Of a stretch of 64,000 nucleotides of DNA, positions 47,430 through 57,357 are shown piece by piece. Numbering within the stretch: the first letter of the stretch is position 1; the number at the start of each line of letters is the position of its first letter. The DNA comes from Photobacterium sp. GB-56. GTDB lineage: Bacteria; Pseudomonadota; Gammaproteobacteria; Enterobacterales; Vibrionaceae. Where the stretch lies: the NCBI RefSeq assembly GCF_003026105.1, contig NZ_PYNW01000004.1:341147-405146 (forward strand), in the 5' to 3' direction. The position numbers and the translations under genes were made by a program. Below the pieces are notes generated by a model that was given only the letters and a program-made list of their open reading frames with translations, searched no databases and was not told the origin of the DNA.

Positions 47430-47470
47430 ATGGCCTAAATAAGCGGGAGTCAACCTCTTCTTTTAGGCCG
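47430..47470. terminator. Hairpin between convergent roxA and MATE genes
   Basis: GGCCTAAA (47432-47439) pairs with TTTAGGCC (47462-47469). An inner AAG...CTT/GGAG...CTC pairing extends it. Probably a bidirectional terminator. Confidence 0.6.
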
Positions 47471-47475
47471 TATAT

Positions 47476-48843
47476 TTAAGCCACTAAATTATTCATCCAA
47501 CGACGAGAATGTACACGAAATGATGATGCAAACCATTTAATTAGCTCTTCTAAACCTAATAAAGCATAAACCCACTCTATCGGCCAATGTAAAACAAATG
47601 CACAGAATGCGGTGACGGGAATACCGATCATCCATTGCGCAATAATATCTTGATAGAAGCAAAACTTAATATCACCACCAGCTCGTAATACACCAACAAT
47701 CATTACCATTGGAATACTTTTTAACACCAGAATAACTGCAAAAATATCAAAGAAATGATCAGTTAACGCGCGTACATCTTCTGTTAATCCTGAAAATAAG
47801 CTTAATAACGGCTGTTTAATTAAAAACATCACACATACCGTTAATAAAGCAAAACCTAAGTTAAGTAACGAGAATGCCCACGCCTTTAAATAGGCTTCAT
47901 CATTTTTATTGGCACCGAGTAAATTGCCGATAAATACAGCTGACGCATTTGAAATACCGATCAGCATTGCAAGTGACAGTGACTCAATCGGTGTGATCAC
48001 CGACATTGCAGCAAGCCCATTTACACCTAATTGCCCTATAATCGCATGGTAAACAAAAATTCCCCCCGCCCATGCAAGGTGATTAAATGTAATCGGTAAT
48101 GATAGTTTAAGAAAACGCTGAATATCTTTTTTATTACAAACAGCTACAACCGTTTGTAAATTAAACGCTAATAAATGTTTTCGCCCATATAAATAAGAGG
48201 CCAGTAATATCAGTTCAATACCACCACTAAGCAACGTTGCCCATGCAGCACCTTTGATCCCCATCGCTGGCAAACCAAATTTACCAAAAATAAATACCCA
48301 ATTAAGGAACATATTGGCACCAATACCAATCGCACTAAAAAAGGTACTAACACCGGGCTGGTGCATCGAACGTAAACCCACAGCGATACCAATACCAAAT
48401 GCCGCGCCGAGTAAGTTAAATGCCGTAATACGTAAATAATCAGAACCTAACGCGATAACTTTTGGCGATTGTGTCGCAAGGCCCATGATCCATTCTGGCG
48501 CAAATAAAAACAGTGCCGCTGCGACTGAAGCAAAACAACCGCTGATCATCACGGTTAAGGCTGTTGCTTCTCGTACTCCTTGCTTATTATTCGCCCCCCA
48601 ATATTGAGCAGTCAACATCGCACCGCCTGTCGAGACGCCAAATAACATAATAATGGCAACAAAAAAGGCTTTACCTGCAATACCAGCAGCGGCTACTTGG
48701 GCATTCCCTAACTGGCCTAACATCAAAATATCGACAAGACTTCGACTTGAAAACAACATTGACTGCAACGCAATAGGTAAAGCAATCCAAAATAACGAAC
48801 GAAGGAAGCCTCGATCAAATTGTTGAAGAATGAGTGTCGGCAT
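47476..48843 (-). CDS. MATE family efflux transporter
   Basis: About 455 residues with twelve hydrophobic helices in two MatE halves (SLFRSLFWIALPIALQS opening is typical; GGIFVYHAIIGQLGVNGLAAMSV in the second half). NorM-like Na+ or H+ drug antiporter. AGGG nine bases before the ATG at 48843 fits MPTLILQQF; an earlier start is possible. Confidence 0.88.
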   Translation of the reverse strand: MPTLILQQFDRGFLRSLFWIALPIALQSMLFSSRSLVDILMLGQLGNAQVAAAGIAGKAFFVAIIMLFGVSTGGAMLTAQYWGANNKQGVREATALTVMISGCFASVAAALFLFAPEWIMGLATQSPKVIALGSDYLRITAFNLLGAAFGIGIAVGLRSMHQPGVSTFFSAIGIGANMFLNWVFIFGKFGLPAMGIKGAAWATLLSGGIELILLASYLYGRKHLLAFNLQTVVAVCNKKDIQRFLKLSLPITFNHLAWAGGIFVYHAIIGQLGVNGLAAMSVITPIESLSLAMLIGISNASAVFIGNLLGANKNDEAYLKAWAFSLLNLGFALLTVCVMFLIKQPLLSLFSGLTEDVRALTDHFFDIFAVILVLKSIPMVMIVGVLRAGGDIKFCFYQDIIAQWMIGIPVTAFCAFVLHWPIEWVYALLGLEELIKWFASSFRVHSRRWMNNLVA

Positions 48844-49124
48844 TGCAATAATCCCTAATAACAACAATCGATAATATAATAGTTATTATCGAGTAACCAT
48901 TGGTAAAATTTACTGATAAACTGTCGTGATAAAGCAGAGTAATTATCTAAAATAAAGCATACTGATAGATAATCAATTTGACGTGAAATGTTATGCTAAT
49001 CGCGAAAATAACTTGATGCCATACCTATTATTCTGAACTTGGTTACAATTAACAAAAATATAAATCTTTATATCTACGATAACTCTTCTTAAGTCACACC
49101 ATAAGGAAATGGAGCAATGAGGTA

Positions 49125-50585
49125 ATGAAACAAACAATTCTAGTGGTCGGTGCGTCAGGCTATGTGGGTAGCCATTTAGTGCCAGAATTGCTAAATCAAG
49201 GTCATCACGTTAAAGCCACAGGACGCAACTTACAATTGCTAAGAAAGCGTGGCTGGAATGATCTTGATAATCTTGAATTAATTTACCTTGATCTCAATGA
49301 TGATAGTGACCTTACGGATCTCTTTCACGGTGTTGATATCGTTTTCTTCCTTGTACATGGTATGAACCATGGTCATGATTTTATTGATTTTGAATTAGAC
49401 TGCGCACGCCACTTTAGCCAATATTTAGAACATAGTCAGGTTAAGCAGGTTATCTACTTAGGCGCGCTACAATCTGAAGATGCAGCTTCAACTCACCTGC
49501 TAGCTCGTAAAGAAACAGGTAATATTCTTCGCAATAGTGGCAAAACTATCGTCGAATTACGTGCAGGTATCATTATCGGTCCTGGCTCTGCCGCTTTTGA
49601 AGTGATGCGCGATTTTGTAAGTCATCTACCTGTGATGCTAACACCACAGTGGGTCAGTTCTCGCAATTCTCCAATTGCGCTTAGAAACTTGTTATTTTAT
49701 TTAACTGAGCTGATTAAAAAGCCTAATAATGAAAACCTCATTTTTGATGTTGCAGGACCAGAACAACTTACCTACCGCGATCAAATGGTACGTTTAGGTA
49801 CACTGCTTAATAAGAAAATTCGCGTGATACCGCTTAAATTCTTAAGTCCAGCCATGGCAACTTATTGGCTACGTTTTATTACCTCAGTACCGACCAATAT
49901 TGCAAGAGCATTGATCAACGGCTTGCAATATGATTTACCAGCTGATGGAAGCAAGTTACAGCAATACATCCCACAAGTCTTAATCAGTTACGATGATGCG
50001 GTATCAGAAGCATTAGAGATGAATGATGAGATTATTGATAGTGAGATTTGGGGATTTGACCCTGATGCATTATCGCGCTGGAAATCTAATTATGGCTATT
50101 ACCCTAAACAAGCGGGCTACACGTTAAAAACCGATGCGAGTGCTGAAGATTTATGGCAACAAGTTCAGCTCGTTGGTGGAAAAGAAGGTTACTTTTTTGC
50201 CAACAGTCTATGGCGTATTCGTGAATGGATGGATTCGATGATTGGTGGTAATGCTCTAGAACGTTATCGCCGTGATCCTCAACATTTACAATTGGGCGAT
50301 CGCATTGACTCTTGGAAGGTGATCAGTCTTGAAGAAAACCATTTCTTATCACTCCTGTTTGGGATGAAAGCGCCAGGTTTAGGACGATTAGAATTTACCA
50401 TTAATGATCATGGTGATCACCGCTCAGTGGATATTCGAGCATGGTGGCACCCGAAAGGTTTTAAAGGTCTTTTATACTGGTTCGCTATGATGCCTGCACA
50501 CCTATTCATTTTTAGAGGCATGACATTACAGTTAGTCAAACGTTGTAAAGCGAAAGCGAAAGATGGACAGATTGATACGGTATAA
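49125..50585 (+). CDS. YbjT-like NAD(P)-binding protein with DUF2867 domain
   Basis: 486 residues, similar along its full length to E. coli YbjT. N-terminal extended-SDR Rossmann domain (ILVVGASGYVGSHL at 5-18; ELRAGIIIGPGSAAFEVMRD near 142), and a C-terminal DUF2867/SRPBCC-like domain (from about 335; LLFGMKAPGLGRLEF). A hydrophobic PAHLFIFRGM tail may touch the membrane. The substrate is not known. Confidence 0.85.
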   Translation: MKQTILVVGASGYVGSHLVPELLNQGHHVKATGRNLQLLRKRGWNDLDNLELIYLDLNDDSDLTDLFHGVDIVFFLVHGMNHGHDFIDFELDCARHFSQYLEHSQVKQVIYLGALQSEDAASTHLLARKETGNILRNSGKTIVELRAGIIIGPGSAAFEVMRDFVSHLPVMLTPQWVSSRNSPIALRNLLFYLTELIKKPNNENLIFDVAGPEQLTYRDQMVRLGTLLNKKIRVIPLKFLSPAMATYWLRFITSVPTNIARALINGLQYDLPADGSKLQQYIPQVLISYDDAVSEALEMNDEIIDSEIWGFDPDALSRWKSNYGYYPKQAGYTLKTDASAEDLWQQVQLVGGKEGYFFANSLWRIREWMDSMIGGNALERYRRDPQHLQLGDRIDSWKVISLEENHFLSLLFGMKAPGLGRLEFTINDHGDHRSVDIRAWWHPKGFKGLLYWFAMMPAHLFIFRGMTLQLVKRCKAKAKDGQIDTV

Positions 50586-50630
50586 CCTTGGCTTTGCTTG
50601 TCATTTCTAACAAACCTTATAGTCCGTAAT

Positions 50631-50682
50631 AAAAAACGCCCGATAGCGCATGTTATTTCTAACAGCAATATCGGGCGTTTTT
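50631..50682. terminator. Bidirectional terminator
   Basis: AAAAACGCCCGATA (50632-50645) pairs perfectly with TATCGGGCGTTTTT (50669-50682), with an inner loop of 23 nt. Serves the convergent ybjT-like and BCCT genes. Confidence 0.85.
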
Positions 50683-50721
50683 CATTTACGGAATGTCAAC
50701 ATCAATAGGTGATATACCGTA

Positions 50722-52293
50722 TTATGCAGCCACTTGTTTTGTTGCACATGTCATTCTGTATGCAGCGATTGGGCCACTGATCAATGTGAACGCAATCAAG
50801 ATAGAAACAGGGACAGCAGTGATCACAATGAACGATTGCAGTGCATTTAAGCCACCGTCACCTGCAAGCAATAATACCGCAGCAACCACACCCATAGTGA
50901 TCGCCCAGAACAAACGATGCTTACTATCAGGTTCATTATCACCAGAAACCACCATCGCAATCGAATATGCCATTGAATCACCCGTGGTAACAACAAAGGT
51001 TGTCGTCAACACAAGAAACGCAGGTAATAAAATACCGCTTAATGGCAAGTTAGACAGTGATGCTAATAATACCGCCGGTAAACCACCGTCATTCAGTGGG
51101 CCAGAAATTACACCCGGTGTTTGTAGCTCAAGGAAAATACCAGTACCACCTAATACAGCGAACCAGAAATTCGTCACGATAGGCGCACCAATCGCAACCG
51201 CAAGAACTAAACCACGAATGCTACGCCCTTCTGAAATACGTGCAATAAAGATTGCCATCATCGGTGCAAAACCGATAAACCAACCCCAGAAGAACCATGT
51301 CCACCATACATTCCAAGAAGGCTTATCATTCGCTAAGCTTAGCTCGCCAAAATGATGAATGTAATCACCAAACGCGCTACCAAACTCAGTTAAAATAAAT
51401 TTCGTTGGGCCTAAGAATAGCATTGCTAGTAATAGTCCAAACGCACCAATCACGTTTAAGCGTGATAGCCACTGTAGACCTTTATCCATTCCTGACGCAG
51501 CAGAAAGAGAATAAATAGACACAACGACGGCAAGGATCATTAACTGAGATTGAACGTTATTTTCAAGCCCTGTTAGCAACTCTAAACTATAACCTAACTG
51601 CGATGCTAGGAAACCAATAGGGCCAATTGTACCTGCGGCAACGGCAATAATTGAGCAAGCATCAATTACACTACCGAACCAATGATCTTCCAACTTCTTT
51701 CCAAAGATAGGAAAAAGCAAAGCACGCGGACGTAATTTTACGCCATGTTCATGGTGTGCATACATTAATACAATAGTTGCCAACGTGCCCAATACAGCCC
51801 ACGCTAAAAAGCCCCAGTGTAAGAACGCTTGACCCAGTGCAGGGTCGACAGCTTGTTGTGTAGATCCAACAACACCTTCAAATGTCGGCGGTGGTGTAAT
51901 GAAATGGTAAATTGGCTCAGCGGCAGACCAAAATACGCCACCACCCGCTAATAAAGTACACATGATCATCGCTAACCAACGAAAAGTACCGATTGTTGGT
52001 TTTTTCACGGTTCCCATCACCTTTTTACCCAAAGGGCTAAAAGCAATGGCTAAAGCAATAAGAAAGTTAACCAGCATTAAGATCTGCCAGCTATAACCAA
52101 AAGCATTGGCTGCAGATTCAAAGCTAGTTTGAATTAATGCTGTAAAGCTGGACATATCAGCCAGTGCAGCAAAAATGAATAAGGAAATGAAACCAATAGT
52201 TAGAATTGGAACTAGTTTTGCTTCAAAACGAGAAGAATCTGAGTTCAAAGATGTGTTGTTACTATCAGCTATTTGACATGCATTACTTGGCAT
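50722..52293 (-). CDS. BCCT family betaine/choline/carnitine transporter
   Basis: 523 residues, twelve hydrophobic helices. GGGVFWSAAEPIYHF and WTWFFWGWFIGFAPMMAIFIARISEGRS are the BCCT signatures (substrate-site tryptophans in helix 8). It imports quaternary ammonium osmoprotectants or related zwitterions. The short C-terminus lacks a long osmosensing tail. No osmolyte synthesis genes are next to it. Confidence 0.88.
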   Translation of the reverse strand: MPSNACQIADSNNTSLNSDSSRFEAKLVPILTIGFISLFIFAALADMSSFTALIQTSFESAANAFGYSWQILMLVNFLIALAIAFSPLGKKVMGTVKKPTIGTFRWLAMIMCTLLAGGGVFWSAAEPIYHFITPPPTFEGVVGSTQQAVDPALGQAFLHWGFLAWAVLGTLATIVLMYAHHEHGVKLRPRALLFPIFGKKLEDHWFGSVIDACSIIAVAAGTIGPIGFLASQLGYSLELLTGLENNVQSQLMILAVVVSIYSLSAASGMDKGLQWLSRLNVIGAFGLLLAMLFLGPTKFILTEFGSAFGDYIHHFGELSLANDKPSWNVWWTWFFWGWFIGFAPMMAIFIARISEGRSIRGLVLAVAIGAPIVTNFWFAVLGGTGIFLELQTPGVISGPLNDGGLPAVLLASLSNLPLSGILLPAFLVLTTTFVVTTGDSMAYSIAMVVSGDNEPDSKHRLFWAITMGVVAAVLLLAGDGGLNALQSFIVITAVPVSILIAFTLISGPIAAYRMTCATKQVAA

Positions 52294-52960
52294 AAATATC
52301 TCACGTTGTTTGTGAGGGACGAGAGATTAGCAGCTAAAAAGCATAAAGACCAGTCAAAAACTCCTTTATTTTCAATAAAAAGACCATACAATCTATCATT
52401 GCATAGCTTTTTAATTGGTAGATCATGACGTTACATATTTATATTACAAATTTTGATTAACGATAAAAAATTGAATATTTATTATACAGACTGTATTGAT
52501 AGGAAAATAATTACCAAACATCGAAAGTCTTTATTGCTCTAACCATTTCCCATCTAGTATTACAAAATACAGTAGATAATCATGCAGCAATAGCCGTCTA
52601 GTTGGCATGTTAACGTCTCTATAATTCGTGGTAATAGGCACAATAATGAGAAAAAGCATCACTTTCACTGCTCACCTCTTCGACTGAGTTTACTCGTCGG
52701 CACTGCGATATCAATTAATCGAAGCAAAGAGATCAGCTAATGAAAAATGTTGTCTAATGAAGAAGGGATAAATTCGAATATGTAACAGCAGATTCATCCA
52801 CAATTAGCTCATAAACAGTCAGTGAGTGAATATGATCAATATGCAGAATTTGTTGCCTAGGCATTAAAAGCTAATCATTCGTTTACTCTAATGGTTCAGA
52901 AGCCAATGTCACACAGCCTAACTGCTGCTTAATATATCGTTGGCGCAGTGTTATTTGTAC
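52294..52960 (+). pseudogene. Degenerate coding sequence, unidentified
   Basis: No intact gene. On the plus strand there are coding-like runs broken by in-frame stops: MRKSITFTAHLFD*VYSSAL from about 52646, and HPQLAHKQSVSEYDQYAEF from about 52800, followed by a TAG and then a TAA before YIVGAVLFVLLHAIG. The runs look like real protein fragments, but I cannot name them. Confidence 0.4.
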
Positions 52961-52963
52961 TGT

Positions 52964-53150
52964 TACACGCGATCGGAATACCAACCGAAACCATCACCGT
53001 TCACAAAGTTAAGGCTTTTCGCTCTTCTAACATGTGAGGGATTAGCGAATGCTCTGATTGATAAATCCATTCAGAGAGAGAAGTCGATTTTACGTGAAAG
53101 GCCAGCCAACGAGACATAGCCCCCATCTAGTTTTGTCATATAAATGAAAA
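52964..53150 (-). pseudogene. Remnant of a class II glutamine amidotransferase
   Basis: A minus-strand trace reads GGYVSLAGLSRKIDFSL, a TGA stop at 53071-53073, then MDLSIRAFANPSHV and NGDGFGWYSDR before a final stop. The last block resembles the NGDGFGxGWY motif of YafJ/EgtC-like class II glutamine amidotransferases with two residues missing, and the first resembles the YLGxPVSLAxL opening of the same family. The N-terminal cysteine and the rest of the domain are lost. It lies directly downstream of the AraC regulator, suggesting decay of a neighbour gene. Confidence 0.45.
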
Positions 53151-53212
53151 ATGGACTCTTTACCTTGGCTAAAATCAAGTCTAAATCTCGATATAAACAC
53201 ATATCTAAAAAT

Positions 53213-54001
53213 TTAATCATTAATCCGTTTTTTAATGTATTGCTTAGGCGGTCGTCCGAGGGTTTTTTTAAAGAAAGTAATAAAGGCACTTACCGATTCG
53301 TAGCCTAAATCTTCTGATACTCGCTGTACAGGCTCCCCTGATGACAGTTTTTGCAATGCAATCACAATATGAAGCTGTCCACGCCAATTACCAAAGGTTA
53401 ATCCTAATTCCTGCTTCACCAAACGCGCCAAGGTTCTTTCACTCATCGCATATTTACTTGCCCATTCACCAACAGTACTGCGATCGCTTGGGTTATTAAT
53501 GAGCTCTAAAGCAATACTGTGTAATCGACTCTCAGTCGGAATTGGAAAATCAAAATGTTCAGATGGCATGCTCGTTAATTCATCAATCAACACATCCGCT
53601 AACCTTGCGGTTTTACATTCGGATGTATAGGAGAGATCGGATTCTGTTAAACGAACAATAAGCTCACGTAAAAGTGGAGAAATAGATAATGTGCACGCTT
53701 TAGATGGCATTCCAACTACATCTGGATCAACGAATAGCATACAAGTATCGGCATCAGGAGAAACACTATTACTATGAGGTACTTGGCTTGGGATCCAAAC
53801 TGCGCAATTCGCGGGAACCATCCAGATAGCGTCAGCAATTTTACAACGAACAAAACCACTTAAAGGAAGAACAAGTTGTCCTTTACGGTGTTGATGGACT
53901 GGGATTTCTTCATCCTTCTCTAACCCAGATAGGCGCAATGCAACGACCTTTTGTGGATAAAGATCGGAGTCAAACTCAGGGAAATGGATACTGTATTTCA
54001 T
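53213..54001 (-). CDS. AraC family regulator (NimR-like)
   Basis: 262 residues: an N-terminal cupin sensor (about 15-100; DEEIPVHQHRKGQLVLPLSGFV) and C-terminal AraC double helix-turn-helix (about 160-262; SERTLARLVKQELGLTFGNWRGQL, VSEDLGYESVSAFITFFKKTLGRPPKQY). Size and layout match E. coli NimR (YeaM). It is divergent from a NimT/CynX-type exporter with a 94-bp gap and most likely controls that gene. Confidence 0.88.
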   Translation of the reverse strand: MKYSIHFPEFDSDLYPQKVVALRLSGLEKDEEIPVHQHRKGQLVLPLSGFVRCKIADAIWMVPANCAVWIPSQVPHSNSVSPDADTCMLFVDPDVVGMPSKACTLSISPLLRELIVRLTESDLSYTSECKTARLADVLIDELTSMPSEHFDFPIPTESRLHSIALELINNPSDRSTVGEWASKYAMSERTLARLVKQELGLTFGNWRGQLHIVIALQKLSSGEPVQRVSEDLGYESVSAFITFFKKTLGRPPKQYIKKRIND

Positions 54002-54095
54002 AATTTGTCCGAATTTAGATATCTACTGTCAATATAACTTAATACAGAAAAAATTAGGAGGGGTATTATGTCATTAAAGATTTAAGGAGAGAGCT

Positions 54096-55451
54096 ATGTC
54101 ACATAAAAATAAAAAAACAGTCCCTAAAGTTGCACGACCAGCATTGGTTATCCTGGGTATTTTACTTATTGCAAGTAACCTACGTGCGCCACTTACAGGA
54201 TTAGGACCTATTCTAGAGTTCATCTCACAAGATTTAGGTTTAAGTGCAACACAAGCCGGTATGTTAACTACTTTGCCTTTGTTGGCCTTTGCCCTATTTT
54301 CACCGGTATCATCTGGCCTTGCACGTAAAATCGGCTTAGAGCCATCTCTTATGATAGCTCTGGTTCTTGTTGGTGGTGGTGTGCTTATCCGTTCCGGTGG
54401 CTCAACCTTAATGCTATTTTTAGGTACATGCATTATCGGTATCGGTATTGCGATTGGTAACGTATTACTGCCAAGCTTACTAAAAAGAGACTTCCCAACA
54501 AAAGTCACGACTTTGACTGCTGTCTATGTATTAATCATGGGTATTGGCTCAACGTTAAGTTCAAGTACGGCTATTCCAATGATGAACCTAGCAGGTTCAA
54601 TGGGCATTACGGCAATTCCGCATTGGGCATTTGCTTTAGCAACCGTACTGATCTTCCCTATTATTTCAATTATTGTATGGTTGCCACAATTATCAGGTCA
54701 CACTCGCCCTTCAGCTGATACGGCTGATATTGATAGCCATAGCTACCTATGGCGTTCAGCGGCAGCATGGCAAGTTACCATCTTTTTAGGCTTAAACTCT
54801 TTTATCATGTACATCTTTATCAGTTGGTTACCAAGTATCCTAATTGATAACGGATACACAGAGAACCAAGCGGGTTACTTACATGGTGTATTACAGCTTT
54901 CAACTGCCATACCAGCACTCGTGCTTATTCCACTTATGGCAAAAATGAAAGACAAACGTGCAATGAGCTTTGCGATGGCTGTCTTAGCCTTCATCGGTAT
55001 TCTTGGCCTACTTATGATGCCGGAACACGCATTAATCTGGGTAATTTGCTTTGGCTTTAGCTGTGGTGGTGGTTTTATTCTTGGCCTGTCATTTGTTGGT
55101 ATTCGTACTCATGACGCCCACCAAGCAGCCGCACTATCAGGTATGGCACAATGTATGGGTTACTTACTTGCAGCAACTGGCCCTATTATTTTTGGCTCGC
55201 TACATGAATCGACACATAGCTGGGAAGCACCACTATATATGACACTTGCCGTCTGTGTGGTATGGGGATTCTTAGCACTGTTTGCAGGACGCTCACACGT
55301 TATCGTTCGCTCACAAAGCGGTAAAGATATCGTTATTGATGCACCCGTTCATGAAAATATTCACGAAGAACTTAAACGCGTAAAAAATGAATTAGCGCTA
55401 GTGACTGAAGAGCGTAACGAACTTAAAAAAGCATTTAACGCAAAATTATAA
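54096..55451 (+). CDS. CynX/NimT family MFS transporter
   Basis: 451 residues with twelve hydrophobic helices; LLIASNLRAPLTGLGPIL opens helix 1, and RKIGLEP-type loop and SFVGIRTHDAHQAAALSG match the CynX/NimT group. Known members export 2-nitroimidazole or cyanate-related compounds. An extra cytosolic C-terminal tail (about 415-451) is charged and predicted to form a coiled coil (ELKRVKNELALVTEERNEL). That tail is not usual for the family. AAGGAGAGAG precedes the ATG. Confidence 0.85.
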   Translation: MSHKNKKTVPKVARPALVILGILLIASNLRAPLTGLGPILEFISQDLGLSATQAGMLTTLPLLAFALFSPVSSGLARKIGLEPSLMIALVLVGGGVLIRSGGSTLMLFLGTCIIGIGIAIGNVLLPSLLKRDFPTKVTTLTAVYVLIMGIGSTLSSSTAIPMMNLAGSMGITAIPHWAFALATVLIFPIISIIVWLPQLSGHTRPSADTADIDSHSYLWRSAAAWQVTIFLGLNSFIMYIFISWLPSILIDNGYTENQAGYLHGVLQLSTAIPALVLIPLMAKMKDKRAMSFAMAVLAFIGILGLLMMPEHALIWVICFGFSCGGGFILGLSFVGIRTHDAHQAAALSGMAQCMGYLLAATGPIIFGSLHESTHSWEAPLYMTLAVCVVWGFLALFAGRSHVIVRSQSGKDIVIDAPVHENIHEELKRVKNELALVTEERNELKKAFNAKL

Positions 55452-55461
55452 AGCTCTCTTA

Positions 55462-55521
55462 AATTGGCAAGGACGCCAATCTCTTATTACTTATATATCG
55501 GCAGGACGCCGATATTTTTTT
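55462..55521 (+). terminator. Tandem hairpins ending in a terminator
   Basis: First hairpin ATTGGC/GCCAAT (55463-55480). Second is ATATCGGC/GCCGATAT (55495-55515) with loop AGGAC and a T7 tail. Both hairpins present an AGGAC element in the loop closed by GGC/GCC. Confidence 0.8.
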
Positions 55522-55625
55522 ATCCGCTTAACATACACTTATGCAATAACAGCTTGTAATAACAATGATTGCCGCTAATAGCAGTTAGTTTTAACGTAAG
55601 TTTTATTTCTTATGAGTAAACCACA

Positions 55626-55895
55626 ATGAAACTATCTTATCTTCTTACGAGTGTTGCTCTTTTTTCTCCCCTTGCACTAGCAGAATCTACGCAATCACAG
55701 CCACAACAAAACGTATTTTATATCCTTGCTGTCACCATCATCTTTTTGATCGCCCTTGCATGTTACCGTGTAACTAAAAACAAAGCGCGCAAACATAAAC
55801 CGGAGATACCTTCATTCATACACCATCTCATTGGTTTTGTGATCGGCTTTATTTGTTTCTATGCCTTATTCTATTTTCTTGGGTTTTGTTTTTAA
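55626..55895 (+). CDS. Small membrane protein with signal peptide
   Basis: 89 residues: a cleavable-looking signal (MKLSYLLTSVALFSPLALA|ES), a transmembrane helix (about 30-47), a basic linker (RVTKNKARKHK) and a second helix (about 68-88). Not recognised. Stands alone between a terminator and the next lipoprotein gene. Confidence 0.55.
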   Translation: MKLSYLLTSVALFSPLALAESTQSQPQQNVFYILAVTIIFLIALACYRVTKNKARKHKPEIPSFIHHLIGFVIGFICFYALFYFLGFCF

Positions 55896-56124
55896 TTCCA
55901 TCCATCAATAGGCGAATAATAAGATGTCATATACCATTAAATTTGCGCACTATGGCTAGTGTTCTTACAGGAATTATCTCTTTTACTCATTCATCATCTA
56001 ACCTAATAATAAGAAAGCAACGTGTAATTCACACAATCTACTGACATAACATACAATAAAGTCTATATCCTCAAAGAGTTAGTTTTGCTAACGGCACAAT
56101 ACAGTGCGTCACAGAGGAGATAGT

Positions 56125-56625
56125 ATGAAAGGAATAACCATCGCAAGTGTTTTACTTGCCACCGTATTACTCGCTGGATGTAATCAGCAACACGATCACC
56201 AAATCCACGGTACATTAACTCACGTCGGCATTGCCACTGACTTCGACTTAAACAACACCCCAGCTGTCAGTATTATCTTGTCAAAAGATACCGAACATTA
56301 CTTAACTATTTCACTGAATCAGCACAGCCTTCAAACCTTACTTGCACATCAAAACACCCAAAACTTCAATCAGAAAAATAACAATATTGATGCCAATTTA
56401 ACTTGGGATGGGCATTATATTATCGATAAATCACGAGCATCAGGTATCGTGTTAGACCTAGAATATATTAATAAAACAACACATAGTGCAAAAATTCACT
56501 ACACCGCCACACTTGTTAACGCCAAGAAAGAAAGCAATAAAACTATAGAGCTTAGTGACTCATTCACTTTAGCTGCTGATGATCTGAAGGTAATCCAAGA
56601 GCTGAGTTCCAAGCCAGCCAGCTAA
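56125..56625 (+). CDS. Exported lipoprotein, function unknown
   Basis: 166 residues with lipobox LLAGC (cysteine at about 18). The mature domain is hydrophilic and beta-rich, with several histidines after the cysteine (QQHDHQIHG). GAGGAGATAG before ATG 56125 sets the start; the frame runs seven codons further upstream. Not recognised. Confidence 0.7.
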   Translation: MKGITIASVLLATVLLAGCNQQHDHQIHGTLTHVGIATDFDLNNTPAVSIILSKDTEHYLTISLNQHSLQTLLAHQNTQNFNQKNNNIDANLTWDGHYIIDKSRASGIVLDLEYINKTTHSAKIHYTATLVNAKKESNKTIELSDSFTLAADDLKVIQELSSKPAS

Positions 56626-56756
56626 CTAGATGAAATAACAAATTTAATTGGTAATTGATTAAGGATTTTAACAAGGTGATGGGATATTAATGGACATCGT
56701 CGTGTGAACACGTATGATCAGCGCCAATCTATTGAATCCCATATTGGAATAGCATT

Positions 56757-57332
56757 TTGATTAGAGAAAATGTATTTACCTCATACGAAAATTGGACAAA
56801 ACCTTTCGTATCAGAAGTCGCTGAAATCATTAACCTACTGAAAGATCATGGCTATGATGCAAAGAAGTTAGCGTTAGTCACTGGTTTGCAAGAGAAGAAT
56901 GTAAGTAGCTGGACAGCGAAATACAAAAAAGAACCTTTCAATGTGTCGACTATTCCATACCCATGTTGGTGTTTCTTAGCGGCATTAATTGGCAAACAAA
57001 GCATTGCAACTAATGGCAAAGTGATCCCAGTTGAGGATATTCGTCGCGTATTACGCTTATTCAAACCATCAGCATTTGGTGCTCGTAATACTTTTGTATG
57101 CCCAACCAACGAACAATTTGCCAAGCTAATTGATAGCGGCCTATTTGAAGAAATGACAGCGCAGAATATTTGTGAATTATTTAGTTGGAACCCAAGTCAG
57201 TTTGTTGAAAGCATTCAAACAGGCAAACTCCCTTTCCTCAATTGGTGTTTAATCATCATGATGTTAGGAATTAATATTCAAAAAATGGTACTTAAAGACT
57301 TAGAAGCCCCATTAGAATACGTACCAGAATAA
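56757..57332 (+). CDS. Unknown protein with two similar HTH-like halves
   Basis: 191 residues. Residues about 20-85 and 115-175 share a pattern: a helix-turn-helix-like segment (KLALVTGLQEKNVSSW; NICELFSWNPSQFVESI), then a polar turn and a hydrophobic tryptophan segment (IPYPCWCFLAALIG; LPFLNWCLIIMMLG). This looks like an internal duplication. The only start in frame is TTG at 56757, with GGAAT eight bases upstream; there is no in-frame ATG before residue 134. A strong terminator follows. It might bind DNA, but I do not recognise it. Confidence 0.6.
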   Translation: MIRENVFTSYENWTKPFVSEVAEIINLLKDHGYDAKKLALVTGLQEKNVSSWTAKYKKEPFNVSTIPYPCWCFLAALIGKQSIATNGKVIPVEDIRRVLRLFKPSAFGARNTFVCPTNEQFAKLIDSGLFEEMTAQNICELFSWNPSQFVESIQTGKLPFLNWCLIIMMLGINIQKMVLKDLEAPLEYVPE

Positions 57333-57357
57333 ACTTCGTTTAGTCTTCAAATTCTAG

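Noticed and set aside
50693..51355. 220-codon plus-strand frame
   Set aside because: Exactly antisense to the BCCT transporter gene, with shadow-type composition rich in P, N, T and I.
54074..54508. 144-codon minus-strand frame
   Set aside because: Shadow of the NimT-like exporter gene.
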